NCBI GenBank assembly: GCA_937125225.1
Contig: CAKZLE010000020.1
Span: 248,001-312,000, forward strand
Direction: 5' to 3'
DNA: 64,000 bases
From: an uncultured Spirochaetia bacterium
GTDB taxonomy: Bacteria > Spirochaetota > Spirochaetia > CAKZLE01
In this document: positions 1-10,093 of the stretch, in pieces
How the letters are laid out: each line of letters opens with the position of its first letter
Numbering within the stretch: the stretch's first letter is position 1
Translations under genes and position numbers: made by a program
The notes under the pieces: generated by a model
Databases searched by the model: none
What the model was told of the DNA's origin: nothing
Seen by the model: only the letters and a program-made list of their open reading frames with translations

Positions 1-1131
1 GTCACTACGAGTGTCCTAGATAGTGAGAGTTTTATAAACTCCTATACCCCGATAGCAGATGCTGCTAGGATCCTTTTGGGAAGGGGCGGTTATATCATCA
101 TCACCATCGCATCGATCCTAGCCTTCTTCACTACTGCCAATGCCGGGATCATGGCGGCTTCACGGTATCCATTAGCTTTGAGTAGAGATTCCCTCATTCC
201 AGAAGGGATCAGCAGAATGCATCCAAGGCTACAGACACCTATCGTTTCTATAGTCATCACAGGGGTCCTTATCTACTGTTCTCTTCTTCTGCCTTTGGAG
301 ATGCTGGTAAAATCAGCTTCTACTGTTATTCTCACATCCTATGTACTCACCAATGTATCTGTCATCATTCTTCGAGAGAGTAGGTTATCAAATTATCGAC
401 CAAGTTTTTCAACACCCCTCTATCCCTTCATACAACTGTTCAGTATCGCGATATTCTCCTATTTCATCATAGATCTTGGGAAGGAGTCGATAGAGATCAG
501 TCTCGCATTCGTTTTTCTCTGTTTCTGTTTCTATCTTCTCTATGGAAGAAGACGGAGTACTGGAGAGTATGCTCTTCTTCATGTTCTCAAGAGGATAACT
601 GATAAGAGATTGACAGATGATCTCCTCGAACAGGAGCTCAGAGAGATCATCATCCATCGAGATGAGATCGAACAGGATGATTTTGATGAGTTGGTAAAGC
701 ATGCACTTGTTCTTGATGTCGAAGAGAAAATCTCATTTGAGAGACTCTTGGATCAGCTTGAGGAGAGACTATCAGAAATAACAGGGCTGAGAGGAGAAGA
801 GGTCAAAAAACGGTTTATCGAGCGCCAGAATGAATCTAATACGGCTATTACACAATTCCTTGCAGTCCCTCATATCATCCTTGATGATGGAGAGATGGTA
901 TTGATCCTAGTAAGAGCAAAAAAAGGTATTCACTTCACTGATGATCAGGACTCGGTAAGATCTGTCTTCCTGTTTGGTGGACCGATTGAACAGAGAGGTC
1001 TTCATTTGAAGGTGCTATCCTCCATTGCATTGACAGCAGGACAGGCGGGGTTTGAAGAGATGTGGTTGAATGCCTCAGGTGCAGAGGACCTGAAGAACAT
1101 CTTCATACTCAGTTCCAGGATGAGATCCTGA
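1..1131 (+). CDS. APC-family amino-acid permease with C-terminal PTS EIIA-like domain (5' end outside window)
   Basis: The frame is open from base 1, so the true start lies upstream. The first part (to about base 540) is the second half of an APC-superfamily permease: it has the NAGIMAASR-type segment followed by several hydrophobic membrane spans. After a charged linker rich in Glu/Asp/Arg (about 540-830) comes a segment resembling a type-2 EIIA domain, with a conserved-looking AVPH motif whose histidine codon is at 871-873. In EIIA proteins that histidine is phosphorylated. The likely role is inner-membrane amino-acid uptake regulated by the cytoplasmic tail. Substrate is unknown. The permease call is firm; the EIIA call rests on the motif and the pattern around it. 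It ends about 65 bases before the tRNA-Gly. Confidence 0.8.
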   Translation, partial: VTTSVLDSESFINSYTPIADAARILLGRGGYIIITIASILAFFTTANAGIMAASRYPLALSRDSLIPEGISRMHPRLQTPIVSIVITGVLIYCSLLLPLEMLVKSASTVILTSYVLTNVSVIILRESRLSNYRPSFSTPLYPFIQLFSIAIFSYFIIDLGKESIEISLAFVFLCFCFYLLYGRRRSTGEYALLHVLKRITDKRLTDDLLEQELREIIIHRDEIEQDDFDELVKHALVLDVEEKISFERLLDQLEERLSEITGLRGEEVKKRFIERQNESNTAITQFLAVPHIILDDGEMVLILVRAKKGIHFTDDQDSVRSVFLFGGPIEQRGLHLKVLSSIALTAGQAGFEEMWLNASGAEDLKNIFILSSRMRS

Positions 1132-1148
1132 TTGTTTTATTATTAGAG

Positions 1149-1176
1149 TTGCAATTCCTCAGGGAATTCGTATAAT
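1149..1176 (+). promoter_or_regulatory. Promoter of tRNA-Gly
   Basis: A TTGCAA -35 box (1149-1154) and a perfect TATAAT -10 box (1171-1176) are separated by 16 bases. The predicted transcription start is near 1183, about 15 bases before the mature tRNA 5' end. Confidence 0.7.
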
Positions 1177-1197
1177 ATTAACAGGTATTAAATCAAT

Positions 1198-1268
1198 GCG
1201 CCCATGGTATAGTGGTATTACGACAGCTTCCCAAGCTGTAAAGGCGAGTCCGATTCTCGTTGGGCGCT
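1198..1268 (+). tRNA. tRNA-Gly (anticodon CCC)
   Basis: The acceptor stem GCGCCCA/TGGGCGC pairs over 7 bases, and the anticodon stem ACAGC/GCTGT encloses the loop TTCCCAA, giving anticodon CCC. The T stem GCGAG/CTCGT is complete, but its loop reads TCCGATT, so the base at position 55 is C rather than the usual T (pseudouridine site). No CCA is encoded. The gene sits directly upstream of the CRISPR-Cas locus. Confidence 0.9.
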
Positions 1269-1363
1269 GATATCTTCTATGAGTAAATGATGTTTCGTTT
1301 AACACTTTGATGTAGTTTTTTGGGTAAAAGCTTAATTCTGCAACTGTAACAACCTCTTTATTA

Positions 1364-1395
1364 TTAATAGGTTCTGATATTCAGATATCTATTAA
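1364..1395. promoter_or_regulatory. Nested inverted repeat upstream of cas3
   Basis: The outer arms TTAATAG (1364-1370) and CTATTAA (1389-1395) are exact reverse complements. Inside them the inner arms TCTGA (1373-1377) and TCAGA (1381-1385) pair across a TAT loop. The element ends 32 bases before the cas3 ATG. It could be an operator dyad for a regulator of the cas operon or a 5'-UTR hairpin. No regulator gene lies next to it, so the role is inferred from position only. Confidence 0.5.
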
Positions 1396-1427
1396 CAATA
1401 GTATTTAAAGAGTTGTGAAGGTTGTAC

Positions 1428-4157
1428 ATGTATCAGAGATTTTATAACTATTGGGCTAAAGCGAAAGATTCTCATTCTTATCATCTTTTGATATATCATT
1501 GTCTTGACGTTTCAGCTGTCGGTAATGTATATCTAGAGAAACATCCCGCATTATTACAGCGAATTTGTTCAAATATTGATTGTACTAAACAACAATTCAT
1601 AGCTTGGTATTGTTATGCTTTGGCAATTCACGATATTGGTAAATATGCTGCTTCCTTTCAAAATATCATTCCAGACCTTAGAACTTCACTCATAGGTGAA
1701 TCGCGTAAAACATATAATATCCGACATGACGTTCTAGGCTGGTGGTTGTGGAATACTAAATTCAAACCAATATTGATGGATACGATAGGTGATAAGACAA
1801 CGAACCATCGGAATCTTTTGGTATTTATTAAACCTTTTATGCAAATAGCGATGGGGCATCATGGAAGACCTGTAGATAAAAAAGAAAAATGTGATTATGA
1901 GTTTTTACCTGTAGATATCGATGCTGCATTAACTTGGAACAATGAATGTCAGAAGTTCTTCTCAATTTATGATTATATTCCTATATCTCTTTATAACATG
2001 GAGAAAAGTGAAAGAAAAGCATTTGAAAAAGTTTTCAATGATACCATATGGGCATTAGCTGGCTTAACGACGCTATGTGATTGGATTGGATCTCAAGAAC
2101 AGTTCTTTCCCTATATTTCAGAAAATATAACAATTAAACAGTATTGGGAAGAGTCTATCGAGAAAGCAAAGAAAGCCATTGAAAGTACAGGGCTTAGCTC
2201 AACTACGCCAAAGAACTCGTTTTCAGTACAGAGTCTTTTCCCCGGATTCTTAAACTACACACCATTACAACAGGAATGTATTTCTCTTGATCTACCTCAC
2301 TCTCCACAGTGTTGGATACTTGAAGATATTCCCGGATCTGGAAAAACTGAGGCTGCTCTGATGCTGGCAGGACGGATCATGAGCCTGGGGTTAGCAGATG
2401 GACTCTATATTGGTCTCCCCACTATGGCAACATCTAATGCCATGTACTATAGAATGAAAACGATTTATAGAAAGTTTTTTACATCAGATTCTAAACCATC
2501 CTTGATTCTTGCACATAGTAAGAGATTTCAGATTGAAGAATTTTCTCAAACAGTCTTATCTTTTGACGATTTTAATCTTGATGATCAGATTGGTAGCGAA
2601 CAATCTCTGTGTACTCAATGGTTGGCAGATTCTTCCAAGAAAGCCCTCTTAGCAGATATTGGAATCGGAACTGTTGATCAAGTCCTTATGTCAATATTAC
2701 CTATTCGTCATCAATCTTTAAGAGTAATAGGCCTACAGCGGAAAGTCTTGATCGTTGATGAGGTACATGCCTATGATGAATATATGCTTACTTTACTCAA
2801 ACAGTTGATCTTATTACATGGATTATCTGGTGGTTCAGTAATACTACTATCAGCTACCCTTTCTCAGAAGATCAAAGCAGATCTATTATCAGTTTATTAT
2901 GAATCTAGGATGCGAGAATATCAGGAGATAGAGATAGAAGACTCGTCCTATCCCTTGATTAGTGGCTTTAGTATAGATTCAGATAGTACCTATTGCCTGG
3001 AAAAACCCGTTGCTCCGATTAAGTCATTGTGTCGAACGATACCAATAAGATTTCATGAAGAAATTGAAACAGTCTATGCGACCATTCAAAGAAGGCAAAA
3101 AGAAGGCTCTTGTATTTGCTGGATTAGAAATACTGTTGAAGATGTTATAGATGCGTACAAAAATTTAATATGTCTAAATATTATTCCTGAAGAAAAGATA
3201 TTTGTTTTTCATAGCCGATTTATTATGTTCGATAGGCAATTGATAGAAGATAAAGTCTTATCAGTCTTCGGAAAGAGTTCAACAAGTGAACATAGACAAG
3301 GTATGATCCTCATTGCGACTCAGGTCGTTGAACAAAGTCTAGATCTAGACTTTGACGTTCTCATAACTGATTTAGCACCTGTAGACCTAATTATTCAGAG
3401 ATTAGGGCGTCTCCATCGTCATATACGTGATCCTTTTGGGAATAGGGGAAGGGGGCTCCTTATTGATGAGAGACACCCCCCTTTACTACATATCCATTCA
3501 CCCGAGTTAGATAATAAACCAAAGAAAGATTGGTTCAGTAAAAAATTTCCTAAGGCCTCATATGTATATCAAGATACCGTTAATCTTTGGAGAACTCACC
3601 AGCTGCTTTATCATTTCGGAGAGATTAAGATACCAGAGATGTATAGGGTTCTTATTGAAGGTGTCTATGGAAAGGATAGGGTTCCTACTCCAGTTGGTCT
3701 GGAAAATATTGAAATTAAGACTTCAGGAACCAATGCAATGCAACGTTCTATAGGAGACTTTAATATGCTCAATATTCATGAGGGGTTCTCGTGTGCGAGT
3801 AGTCCAAATTGGGCAGAAGAAGAACAGATACCTTCTAGGTTGGGCCTAAACCAACAAAGATTATTCTTTGGGAAGATCAGTAATGATAAAATAATACCTC
3901 TCTATGGTGATGAATATGAATGGTCCCTTTTCAATGTTCAAGTACGACAAGGACTTTTCACAGAACCGATATTAGATTCTTGCCAAAAGCTAATGATAGA
4001 TGAAGTGACTAGAATGAATAAGTATATGAAAGAGAATGATAAATTTATTCTGTTTTCCAAAGAGAGGGATGGTTGGTTATCTACATATGAGAATACCGAA
4101 GGGGGAAAGATCAATATTTACTATGACCAAGAACTTGGATTCATAATTCAAAAATAG
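1428..4157 (+). CDS. cas3: CRISPR-associated helicase-nuclease Cas3 (type I-E, HD plus helicase)
   Basis: This is the effector nuclease-helicase recruited by Cascade to unwind and degrade target DNA. The N-terminal HD nuclease domain shows His24, the HD pair at 68-69 followed by IGK, and GHHGRP at about 143-148. The superfamily-2 helicase core follows: Walker A GSGKT at about 303-307, DEVH at 444-447, an SAT motif III, and the QRLGRLHRH motif VI at about 657-665. Length is 909 aa, normal for a single-chain type I-E Cas3. I chose ATG 1428 over an upstream in-frame TTG (1422) because GAAGG at about 1417-1421 is correctly spaced for ATG. It is the first gene of the cas operon, with 14 bases to the likely cas8e start. 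Confidence 0.95.
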   Translation: MYQRFYNYWAKAKDSHSYHLLIYHCLDVSAVGNVYLEKHPALLQRICSNIDCTKQQFIAWYCYALAIHDIGKYAASFQNIIPDLRTSLIGESRKTYNIRHDVLGWWLWNTKFKPILMDTIGDKTTNHRNLLVFIKPFMQIAMGHHGRPVDKKEKCDYEFLPVDIDAALTWNNECQKFFSIYDYIPISLYNMEKSERKAFEKVFNDTIWALAGLTTLCDWIGSQEQFFPYISENITIKQYWEESIEKAKKAIESTGLSSTTPKNSFSVQSLFPGFLNYTPLQQECISLDLPHSPQCWILEDIPGSGKTEAALMLAGRIMSLGLADGLYIGLPTMATSNAMYYRMKTIYRKFFTSDSKPSLILAHSKRFQIEEFSQTVLSFDDFNLDDQIGSEQSLCTQWLADSSKKALLADIGIGTVDQVLMSILPIRHQSLRVIGLQRKVLIVDEVHAYDEYMLTLLKQLILLHGLSGGSVILLSATLSQKIKADLLSVYYESRMREYQEIEIEDSSYPLISGFSIDSDSTYCLEKPVAPIKSLCRTIPIRFHEEIETVYATIQRRQKEGSCICWIRNTVEDVIDAYKNLICLNIIPEEKIFVFHSRFIMFDRQLIEDKVLSVFGKSSTSEHRQGMILIATQVVEQSLDLDFDVLITDLAPVDLIIQRLGRLHRHIRDPFGNRGRGLLIDERHPPLLHIHSPELDNKPKKDWFSKKFPKASYVYQDTVNLWRTHQLLYHFGEIKIPEMYRVLIEGVYGKDRVPTPVGLENIEIKTSGTNAMQRSIGDFNMLNIHEGFSCASSPNWAEEEQIPSRLGLNQQRLFFGKISNDKIIPLYGDEYEWSLFNVQVRQGLFTEPILDSCQKLMIDEVTRMNKYMKENDKFILFSKERDGWLSTYENTEGGKINIYYDQELGFIIQK

Positions 4158-4171
4158 GAGTGTGTTCCGAA

Positions 4172-5752
4172 ATGAATTTATTATTAGATAAATGGCTTCC
4201 AGTTGTGAGGCAAGATGGATTAGAGGATACTATTGCTTTCTATGAGATTACTGATGATTTTAAGAATCCAGTAGTAGATATAAAAGCACCTAGACCTGAT
4301 TTTACTAGTGCAATCTATCAACTTCTTATTGGAGTTCTTCAAGTCATGATAGAGCCAAAGGATAATGAAGAATGGGAAGAATTATGGAAAGCCCCTCCCA
4401 ATGTAAAAGAGATCTATGAAAAGTTATTACCATATGAATCATGTTTTATTATTAACAACCCCGAAGGGCCTGCTTTTATGCAGGATTATGACTGGAAAGC
4501 GATGCAAAGCGCTAAAGAAGTTCAGGTCTCGAATCTGTTGATTAATGCTCCAGGTGAAAATGCTTATAAAGAGAATAGGGATCATTTCATAAAACGAGGG
4601 TTTATGAAGACTCTTCAACCCTATTGGGCTGCTATCGCCTTATATACCCTACAATCTTTTTCTCCTTCTGGTGGGCAGGGTATTCGAGTAGGCTTGAGAG
4701 GTGGTGGTCCTTTGACGGTGATTGCTTTACCTCAGGAGTATGATATCCGTTCATCTCTATGGAAGAAGTTATGGTTGAATGTACTCAGTAGGGAATCCTT
4801 TCGAACTCTCATAAACGGAGATCATACTAAATCAGAACTTTCAGATATCTTTCCTTGGATGGCTGAAACGAGAACAAGTAAGAATGATGAATTAACGACA
4901 CCTATGGATGTTAATCCAAAACAAATGTATTTTGGGATGCCTAGAAGAGTGAGGCTCCAATTTGAAGTAAGTACGTGTCCCTGTGATCTTACAAGTACCA
5001 CCTCTCCCTACTCGGTAAGGAACTATCGATCAGTCAATAAAGGGGTTAATTATGGAGGGCCTTGGAGACACGCGTTAAGCTCCTATGTGAAGGATTCAAA
5101 GAATCCAGAGAATCCCCCAAACCCGAAGAAAGGAAGCCCTGAGGGGATTTCATATCGATACTGGCCCGATATTTCTATCAGTTCAGAACCCTATATTATA
5201 CCAGCAAATATCAAAGATTTAGAAAATGAAGAGAAGGAAAAAGCTTTAGTATCTGAGAGTCTAGAGGCTGTTATGTGGGTCTGTGGCTATGATATGGATA
5301 ATGCCAAAACAAGGAACTGGTATGATAAGACCATTCCTACCTTCATTTTACCTCCAGCTCAGCAGATACGCATTCTGGATTACTCTATTCAAATGATTAG
5401 TGGGGCAGAACTTATGAGCAGGGTTTTAAAGAAAGCAATAAAGAATAGTTGGTATAAAGAAAAAGCAACAGTTCGGGGAAACCTCGGGGTCTTTGGAAAC
5501 GAATTTTGGGAGGCGACAGAAGATTTCTTTTATGGGTGTCTTCGTGAACTTGTTATTGATTTTGATGCTTATCCTGCCATTTTTGAAAAATGGCAAAAGG
5601 TACTTATCCATACTGCAGAGGAAATCTTCGAGAGGGTTGTACTTTCAGCACCATTAGATGGAAGCAATATGAAGCGAGTTATTGGAGCGAGAAAAGTGCT
5701 TCAAAACGGAATATGGAAGTTAAAGAAAAGTTATAAAAATTTGATTGTATAA
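4172..5752 (+). CDS. cas8e: Cascade large subunit Cas8e (Cse1/CasA)
   Basis: Large subunit of the type I-E surveillance complex, which recognises the PAM and recruits Cas3. Identification rests on the start region (NLLLDKWLPV), typical of the Cse1 family, on the GGGPLT and WPDI segments, on length (526 aa), and on position directly after cas3. ATG 4172 is preferred to the in-frame GTG at 4160, because the AGGAG at 4156-4160 overlaps that GTG and lies about 11 bases before the ATG. The next gene starts 9 bases after its stop. Base composition is AT-rich, as in the rest of the cas operon. Confidence 0.92.
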   Translation: MNLLLDKWLPVVRQDGLEDTIAFYEITDDFKNPVVDIKAPRPDFTSAIYQLLIGVLQVMIEPKDNEEWEELWKAPPNVKEIYEKLLPYESCFIINNPEGPAFMQDYDWKAMQSAKEVQVSNLLINAPGENAYKENRDHFIKRGFMKTLQPYWAAIALYTLQSFSPSGGQGIRVGLRGGGPLTVIALPQEYDIRSSLWKKLWLNVLSRESFRTLINGDHTKSELSDIFPWMAETRTSKNDELTTPMDVNPKQMYFGMPRRVRLQFEVSTCPCDLTSTTSPYSVRNYRSVNKGVNYGGPWRHALSSYVKDSKNPENPPNPKKGSPEGISYRYWPDISISSEPYIIPANIKDLENEEKEKALVSESLEAVMWVCGYDMDNAKTRNWYDKTIPTFILPPAQQIRILDYSIQMISGAELMSRVLKKAIKNSWYKEKATVRGNLGVFGNEFWEATEDFFYGCLRELVIDFDAYPAIFEKWQKVLIHTAEEIFERVVLSAPLDGSNMKRVIGARKVLQNGIWKLKKSYKNLIV

Positions 5753-5761
5753 GGAGTGATC

Positions 5762-6301
5762 ATGGCAATAAAAGAACCGTATCGGGCTATATATAATAAT
5801 CTATATAGTGAAAATAGCAGGCAGGCTATCTTGATCTGGTGGAAAGAATTAGAAGCCAGAAAAGGTGAAAGATCTGAATTGAGAAGAGCAGATTCTCCCA
5901 TAGCTGCTGCAATGTGCAAAGCTACATATAGATTGCAGAATGTCTTACCCTACTGGAACCATGAACCGGAAATCCTTGCCATCGTAGCTGGAATCCTCTC
6001 AACTGTAACAAGCTCATTAAGTACAATAGAGTCGTTTCCTATGCAGATGGCTAGTAAAAATGGTGAAAAACCCTGTGTGAGTGAATCGAGATTTCAAAAG
6101 ATAATAAAAAGTCATGATTTACCTGAACTATACCTTCAGACAAGAAGAGCGGTAAAATTAATTGAGGGACCTATAAATATACTTTCTTTAGCAGATGGGA
6201 TTATCTCTTTTTCTGAAATCATTCTGGGTAAGGAGATTCCTAGTAGTAAAAAATCAGTTACATATCAATGGGCGAATGACTATTACTCAAAATTATTATA
6301 A
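5762..6301 (+). CDS. cse2: Cascade small subunit Cse2 (CasB, Cas11e)
   Basis: Small all-helical subunit; two copies form the inner belly of type I-E Cascade and stabilise the R-loop. The protein is 179 aa, rich in charged and helical residues, with the family-typical RRADSP and WNHEPE segments. It lies in the fixed Cse1-Cse2-Cas7 order. ATG 5762 follows AAGGAG (5751-5756) by 5 bases; an in-frame GTG at 5756 overlaps that ribosome site and is unlikely. Assignment relies partly on gene order because the family is divergent. Confidence 0.88.
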   Translation: MAIKEPYRAIYNNLYSENSRQAILIWWKELEARKGERSELRRADSPIAAAMCKATYRLQNVLPYWNHEPEILAIVAGILSTVTSSLSTIESFPMQMASKNGEKPCVSESRFQKIIKSHDLPELYLQTRRAVKLIEGPINILSLADGIISFSEIILGKEIPSSKKSVTYQWANDYYSKLL

Positions 6302-6320
6302 ACAAATAAGGAGCTTTCAC

Positions 6321-7352
6321 ATGTCTAAATTTATTCAATTACATCTATTAACATCTTATCCACCATCAAACCCCAATAGGGATGACCTAGGGCGTCCAAA
6401 GACGGCCCGAATGGGTGGGGTAGACCGATTGAGGATTTCCTCTCAAAGCCTGAAACGAGCTTGGAGAACTTCTGATGTCTGTATGGATAAACTAACAGGG
6501 AATACTGGAATTCGTACAAAACATATCGGTGATGAAGTCTATAAAAGATTGGTTACTGGTGAGATTAATGAAAAAAAAGCAATGAAATGGGCTGGAGTTA
6601 TAGCTTCTCAATTTGGAAAACTAAAAAAGGACAGTGTTGAGATTGAACAACTAGTTCATGTGAGTAAAGAAGAACTCGAACTAGTCTATGCATTGGTAGA
6701 TAAGCTTATTGTGGAGAATAGAGACCCTGAAAATAATGAACTGAAATTCTTGCGAAATAAAGTAAATTCTGTAGATATTGCTCTATTTGGTAGAATGTTA
6801 GCATCTTCACCAGAGAAGAATATTGAGGCTGCAGCTCAAGTTGCTCATGCAATATCAGTTAACCAAATTGTAATTGAAGATGATTATTTTACTGCAGTAG
6901 ATGATCTCAATAGTAAAGAAAATGCAGGAGCAAGTCATATCTCAGAGGCCGGGTTTAGTTCAGGAGTTTTCTATATTTATATCTGTATAAATAAGACACT
7001 TCTTATTGAGAACCTCAATGGCAATATCGATTTGGCAAATGCTGCGATACAAGCATATATTGAAGCTGCATTGACAGTCGCACCCTCTGGAAAACAGAAC
7101 AGCTATGCCAACAGGGTAAGAGCCTCCTATTCTTTAGTTGAAATCGGCAACCAACAACCTAGATCCTTATCAGTTGCTTTCCTGGATCCTGTGACTGAGA
7201 AAAACCAACTTGAAGCATCGATTAATAGGATTGCTACCCAAAAAGAAAATATGGATCGGGTATATGGACCCTGCTCTGAGGCTGATTACTCCTTTAATGT
7301 TTGTACAGGAACAGGAAGTATGGCAGATCTATTAGCTTTTAGCTGTAAGTGA
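6321..7352 (+). CDS. cas7e: Cascade backbone subunit Cas7e (Cse4/CasC)
   Basis: Backbone RAMP protein that polymerises along the crRNA spacer (six copies in E. coli Cascade). The N-terminus HLLTSYPPSNPNRDD and the RISSQSLKRAWR segment are characteristic of the CasC/Cse4 family. Length is 343 aa, as usual. The frame is open upstream to 6195, but AAGGAG at 6308-6313 places the start at ATG 6321. The gene follows cse2 by 19 bases, and its stop overlaps the region that serves as ribosome site for cas5e. Confidence 0.94.
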   Translation: MSKFIQLHLLTSYPPSNPNRDDLGRPKTARMGGVDRLRISSQSLKRAWRTSDVCMDKLTGNTGIRTKHIGDEVYKRLVTGEINEKKAMKWAGVIASQFGKLKKDSVEIEQLVHVSKEELELVYALVDKLIVENRDPENNELKFLRNKVNSVDIALFGRMLASSPEKNIEAAAQVAHAISVNQIVIEDDYFTAVDDLNSKENAGASHISEAGFSSGVFYIYICINKTLLIENLNGNIDLANAAIQAYIEAALTVAPSGKQNSYANRVRASYSLVEIGNQQPRSLSVAFLDPVTEKNQLEASINRIATQKENMDRVYGPCSEADYSFNVCTGTGSMADLLAFSCK

Positions 7353-7359
7353 GGATCAA

Positions 7360-8112
7360 GTGAAATTTCTATTATTTAGATTATATGCTCCCCTGTCTTC
7401 ATGGGGAGAGATTGCAGCGGGAGGAGAAAGATGTTCTTCAGATCATCCCTCCCGTTCTGCAATCATCGGACTAATTAGTGCAGCCATGGGTATAAGACGG
7501 GATGATAAAAGACGTTTGTCTCAATTAGATGAATATTTAGGAGTGGGGATTAAAATGTTATCATCTGGGGATGTGTTGCATGACTACCACACCATTGAAG
7601 TTCCAGTCTCTTCTAAGAATACCGTATATCATACTCGGAAATCTGAATTGTCAGATAAGAAGAGTTTGAAAACAATATTATCAAATAGAGAGTATCGTTC
7701 TGATGCCTTATCCATTATTGCAATCTGGGGTAAAGCTGATAGTAGATTGTCTTTAGATGAAATAAAAGAAAGTTTACTTACTCCTAAATTCCATCTCTAC
7801 CTCGGGAGGAAGTCATGTCCTTTGGCGTTACCTATGTCTCCTATCATCTTAGAAGAAGATTCCCTTCTAAAGGCTTTTTCAATGGTGGATTTCAATGAGA
7901 TATTTATGGCGAAACATAAGCAAAAAGATGATGACGATCAAAGATTTTTACGATTGGACAGTTCTAAGATTAGTTATTATTGGGAAGAGACTACTATTGC
8001 TGGAATGCATCCCGATTTTAAAATAAAACGATTTGATGCTGTCTTAGATCGTTCGAAATGGTTATTCACTACAAGAGATGAATTTAAAGCCTTAGGACGT
8101 AAGGAGCAATAG
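7360..8112 (+). CDS. cas5e: Cascade subunit Cas5e (CasD)
   Basis: RAMP-fold subunit that caps the Cas7 backbone and holds the 8-nt 5' handle of the crRNA. The start KFLLFRLYAPLSSWGE and the DHPSRSAIIGLISAAMGI segment are hallmarks of Cas5e. Length is 250 aa. It starts with GTG at 7360, just after a GAGG element that overlaps the cas7e stop, which suggests translational coupling. The gap to cas6e is one base. Confidence 0.93.
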   Translation: MKFLLFRLYAPLSSWGEIAAGGERCSSDHPSRSAIIGLISAAMGIRRDDKRRLSQLDEYLGVGIKMLSSGDVLHDYHTIEVPVSSKNTVYHTRKSELSDKKSLKTILSNREYRSDALSIIAIWGKADSRLSLDEIKESLLTPKFHLYLGRKSCPLALPMSPIILEEDSLLKAFSMVDFNEIFMAKHKQKDDDDQRFLRLDSSKISYYWEETTIAGMHPDFKIKRFDAVLDRSKWLFTTRDEFKALGRKEQ

Positions 8113-8113
8113 T

Positions 8114-8815
8114 ATGTTTATAAGTAAAATTGGATTTAACGATTCAGGAGAAGCAAAGAATGAATTGTTGAATTGGGTAAAGATGCATAATCAAAGTGAA
8201 TATAGTGAACATCAACTACTATGGGAGAGTTTTCCCAACAGAGGGGATGAGGAACGATCCTTCATTTATCGAAAAGAAAGAGGGGGACACTCTTCTTTTC
8301 CTTTTTTCTATTTAGTCTCTGAGATTGCACCTATTAGTGATAGGAATTTCTTACAAGTATTAGGTATTAAAGAATATGATCCTCAGATTGTTGAAGGAGA
8401 ACTGTTATCATTCTCAGTACGTATCAATGCTACGATATCAAAGAAAGTGCCTGGAAAAAAGAATTCAGTGAGACATACGATCTGGCAAGATGCTAGAGCT
8501 GAGGGATTAAAAAATGGATTAGAGGATGAGAACTTAGCAGAATTTATAGATTTAACTACCAAAGAGTGGTTAGTTTCTAGAGCAGAAAGAAACGGATTTA
8601 GTATTAGTTGTGATGATTTTATTGTTGAAGGATATGAAAAAATTACTTTTACGAAAAAGAAAAACCAGAAAGAGATTTCTTTTGGTGTAGTAGACTATAC
8701 AGGAACCTTACGAGTTACGAACCCCTTAAGATTTAAAGAGCTCTTATTCAAAGGTATAGGACGATCCAAAGCATTTGGTTGTGGATTGATGTTAGTAAAA
8801 CGAGTGCAGAGTTAA
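8114..8815 (+). CDS. cas6e: crRNA endoribonuclease Cas6e (Cse3/CasE)
   Basis: Metal-independent ribonuclease that cuts the repeat hairpin at its 3' base and stays bound to the crRNA. A histidine at residue 33 (in EHQLLWE) sits where the catalytic His of Cas6e is expected. The C-terminal Gly-rich GIGRSKAFGCGLM stretch is the RNA-binding glycine loop of the family. Length is 233 aa. AAGGAG about 8 bases upstream supports ATG 8114. It should process the adjacent repeat, whose stem is CCCCAC/GTGGGG. Confidence 0.93.
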   Translation: MFISKIGFNDSGEAKNELLNWVKMHNQSEYSEHQLLWESFPNRGDEERSFIYRKERGGHSSFPFFYLVSEIAPISDRNFLQVLGIKEYDPQIVEGELLSFSVRINATISKKVPGKKNSVRHTIWQDARAEGLKNGLEDENLAEFIDLTTKEWLVSRAERNGFSISCDDFIVEGYEKITFTKKKNQKEISFGVVDYTGTLRVTNPLRFKELLFKGIGRSKAFGCGLMLVKRVQS

Positions 8816-8818
8816 CTC

Positions 8819-9992
<1,174 letters not shown>

Positions 9993-10093
9993 ATACATAA
10001 CAGTTTTTTGAAAAGAAAGAGAAGGATCACTAATAATTGGTAGATTTTTATAATTTTTATAAAAACATATATAATATATATTTATTTGTTAGT
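9993..10093 (+). promoter_or_regulatory. CRISPR leader
   Basis: A 101-base, strongly AT-rich segment lies between the cas2 stop and the first repeat. It contains a TATAAT at 10070-10075 that could start pre-crRNA transcription close to the array; no good -35 is visible. It is assigned as leader because it lies next to cas1-cas2 and because repeats are perfect at this end and decayed at the far end. I saw no clear IHF consensus. Confidence 0.75.
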
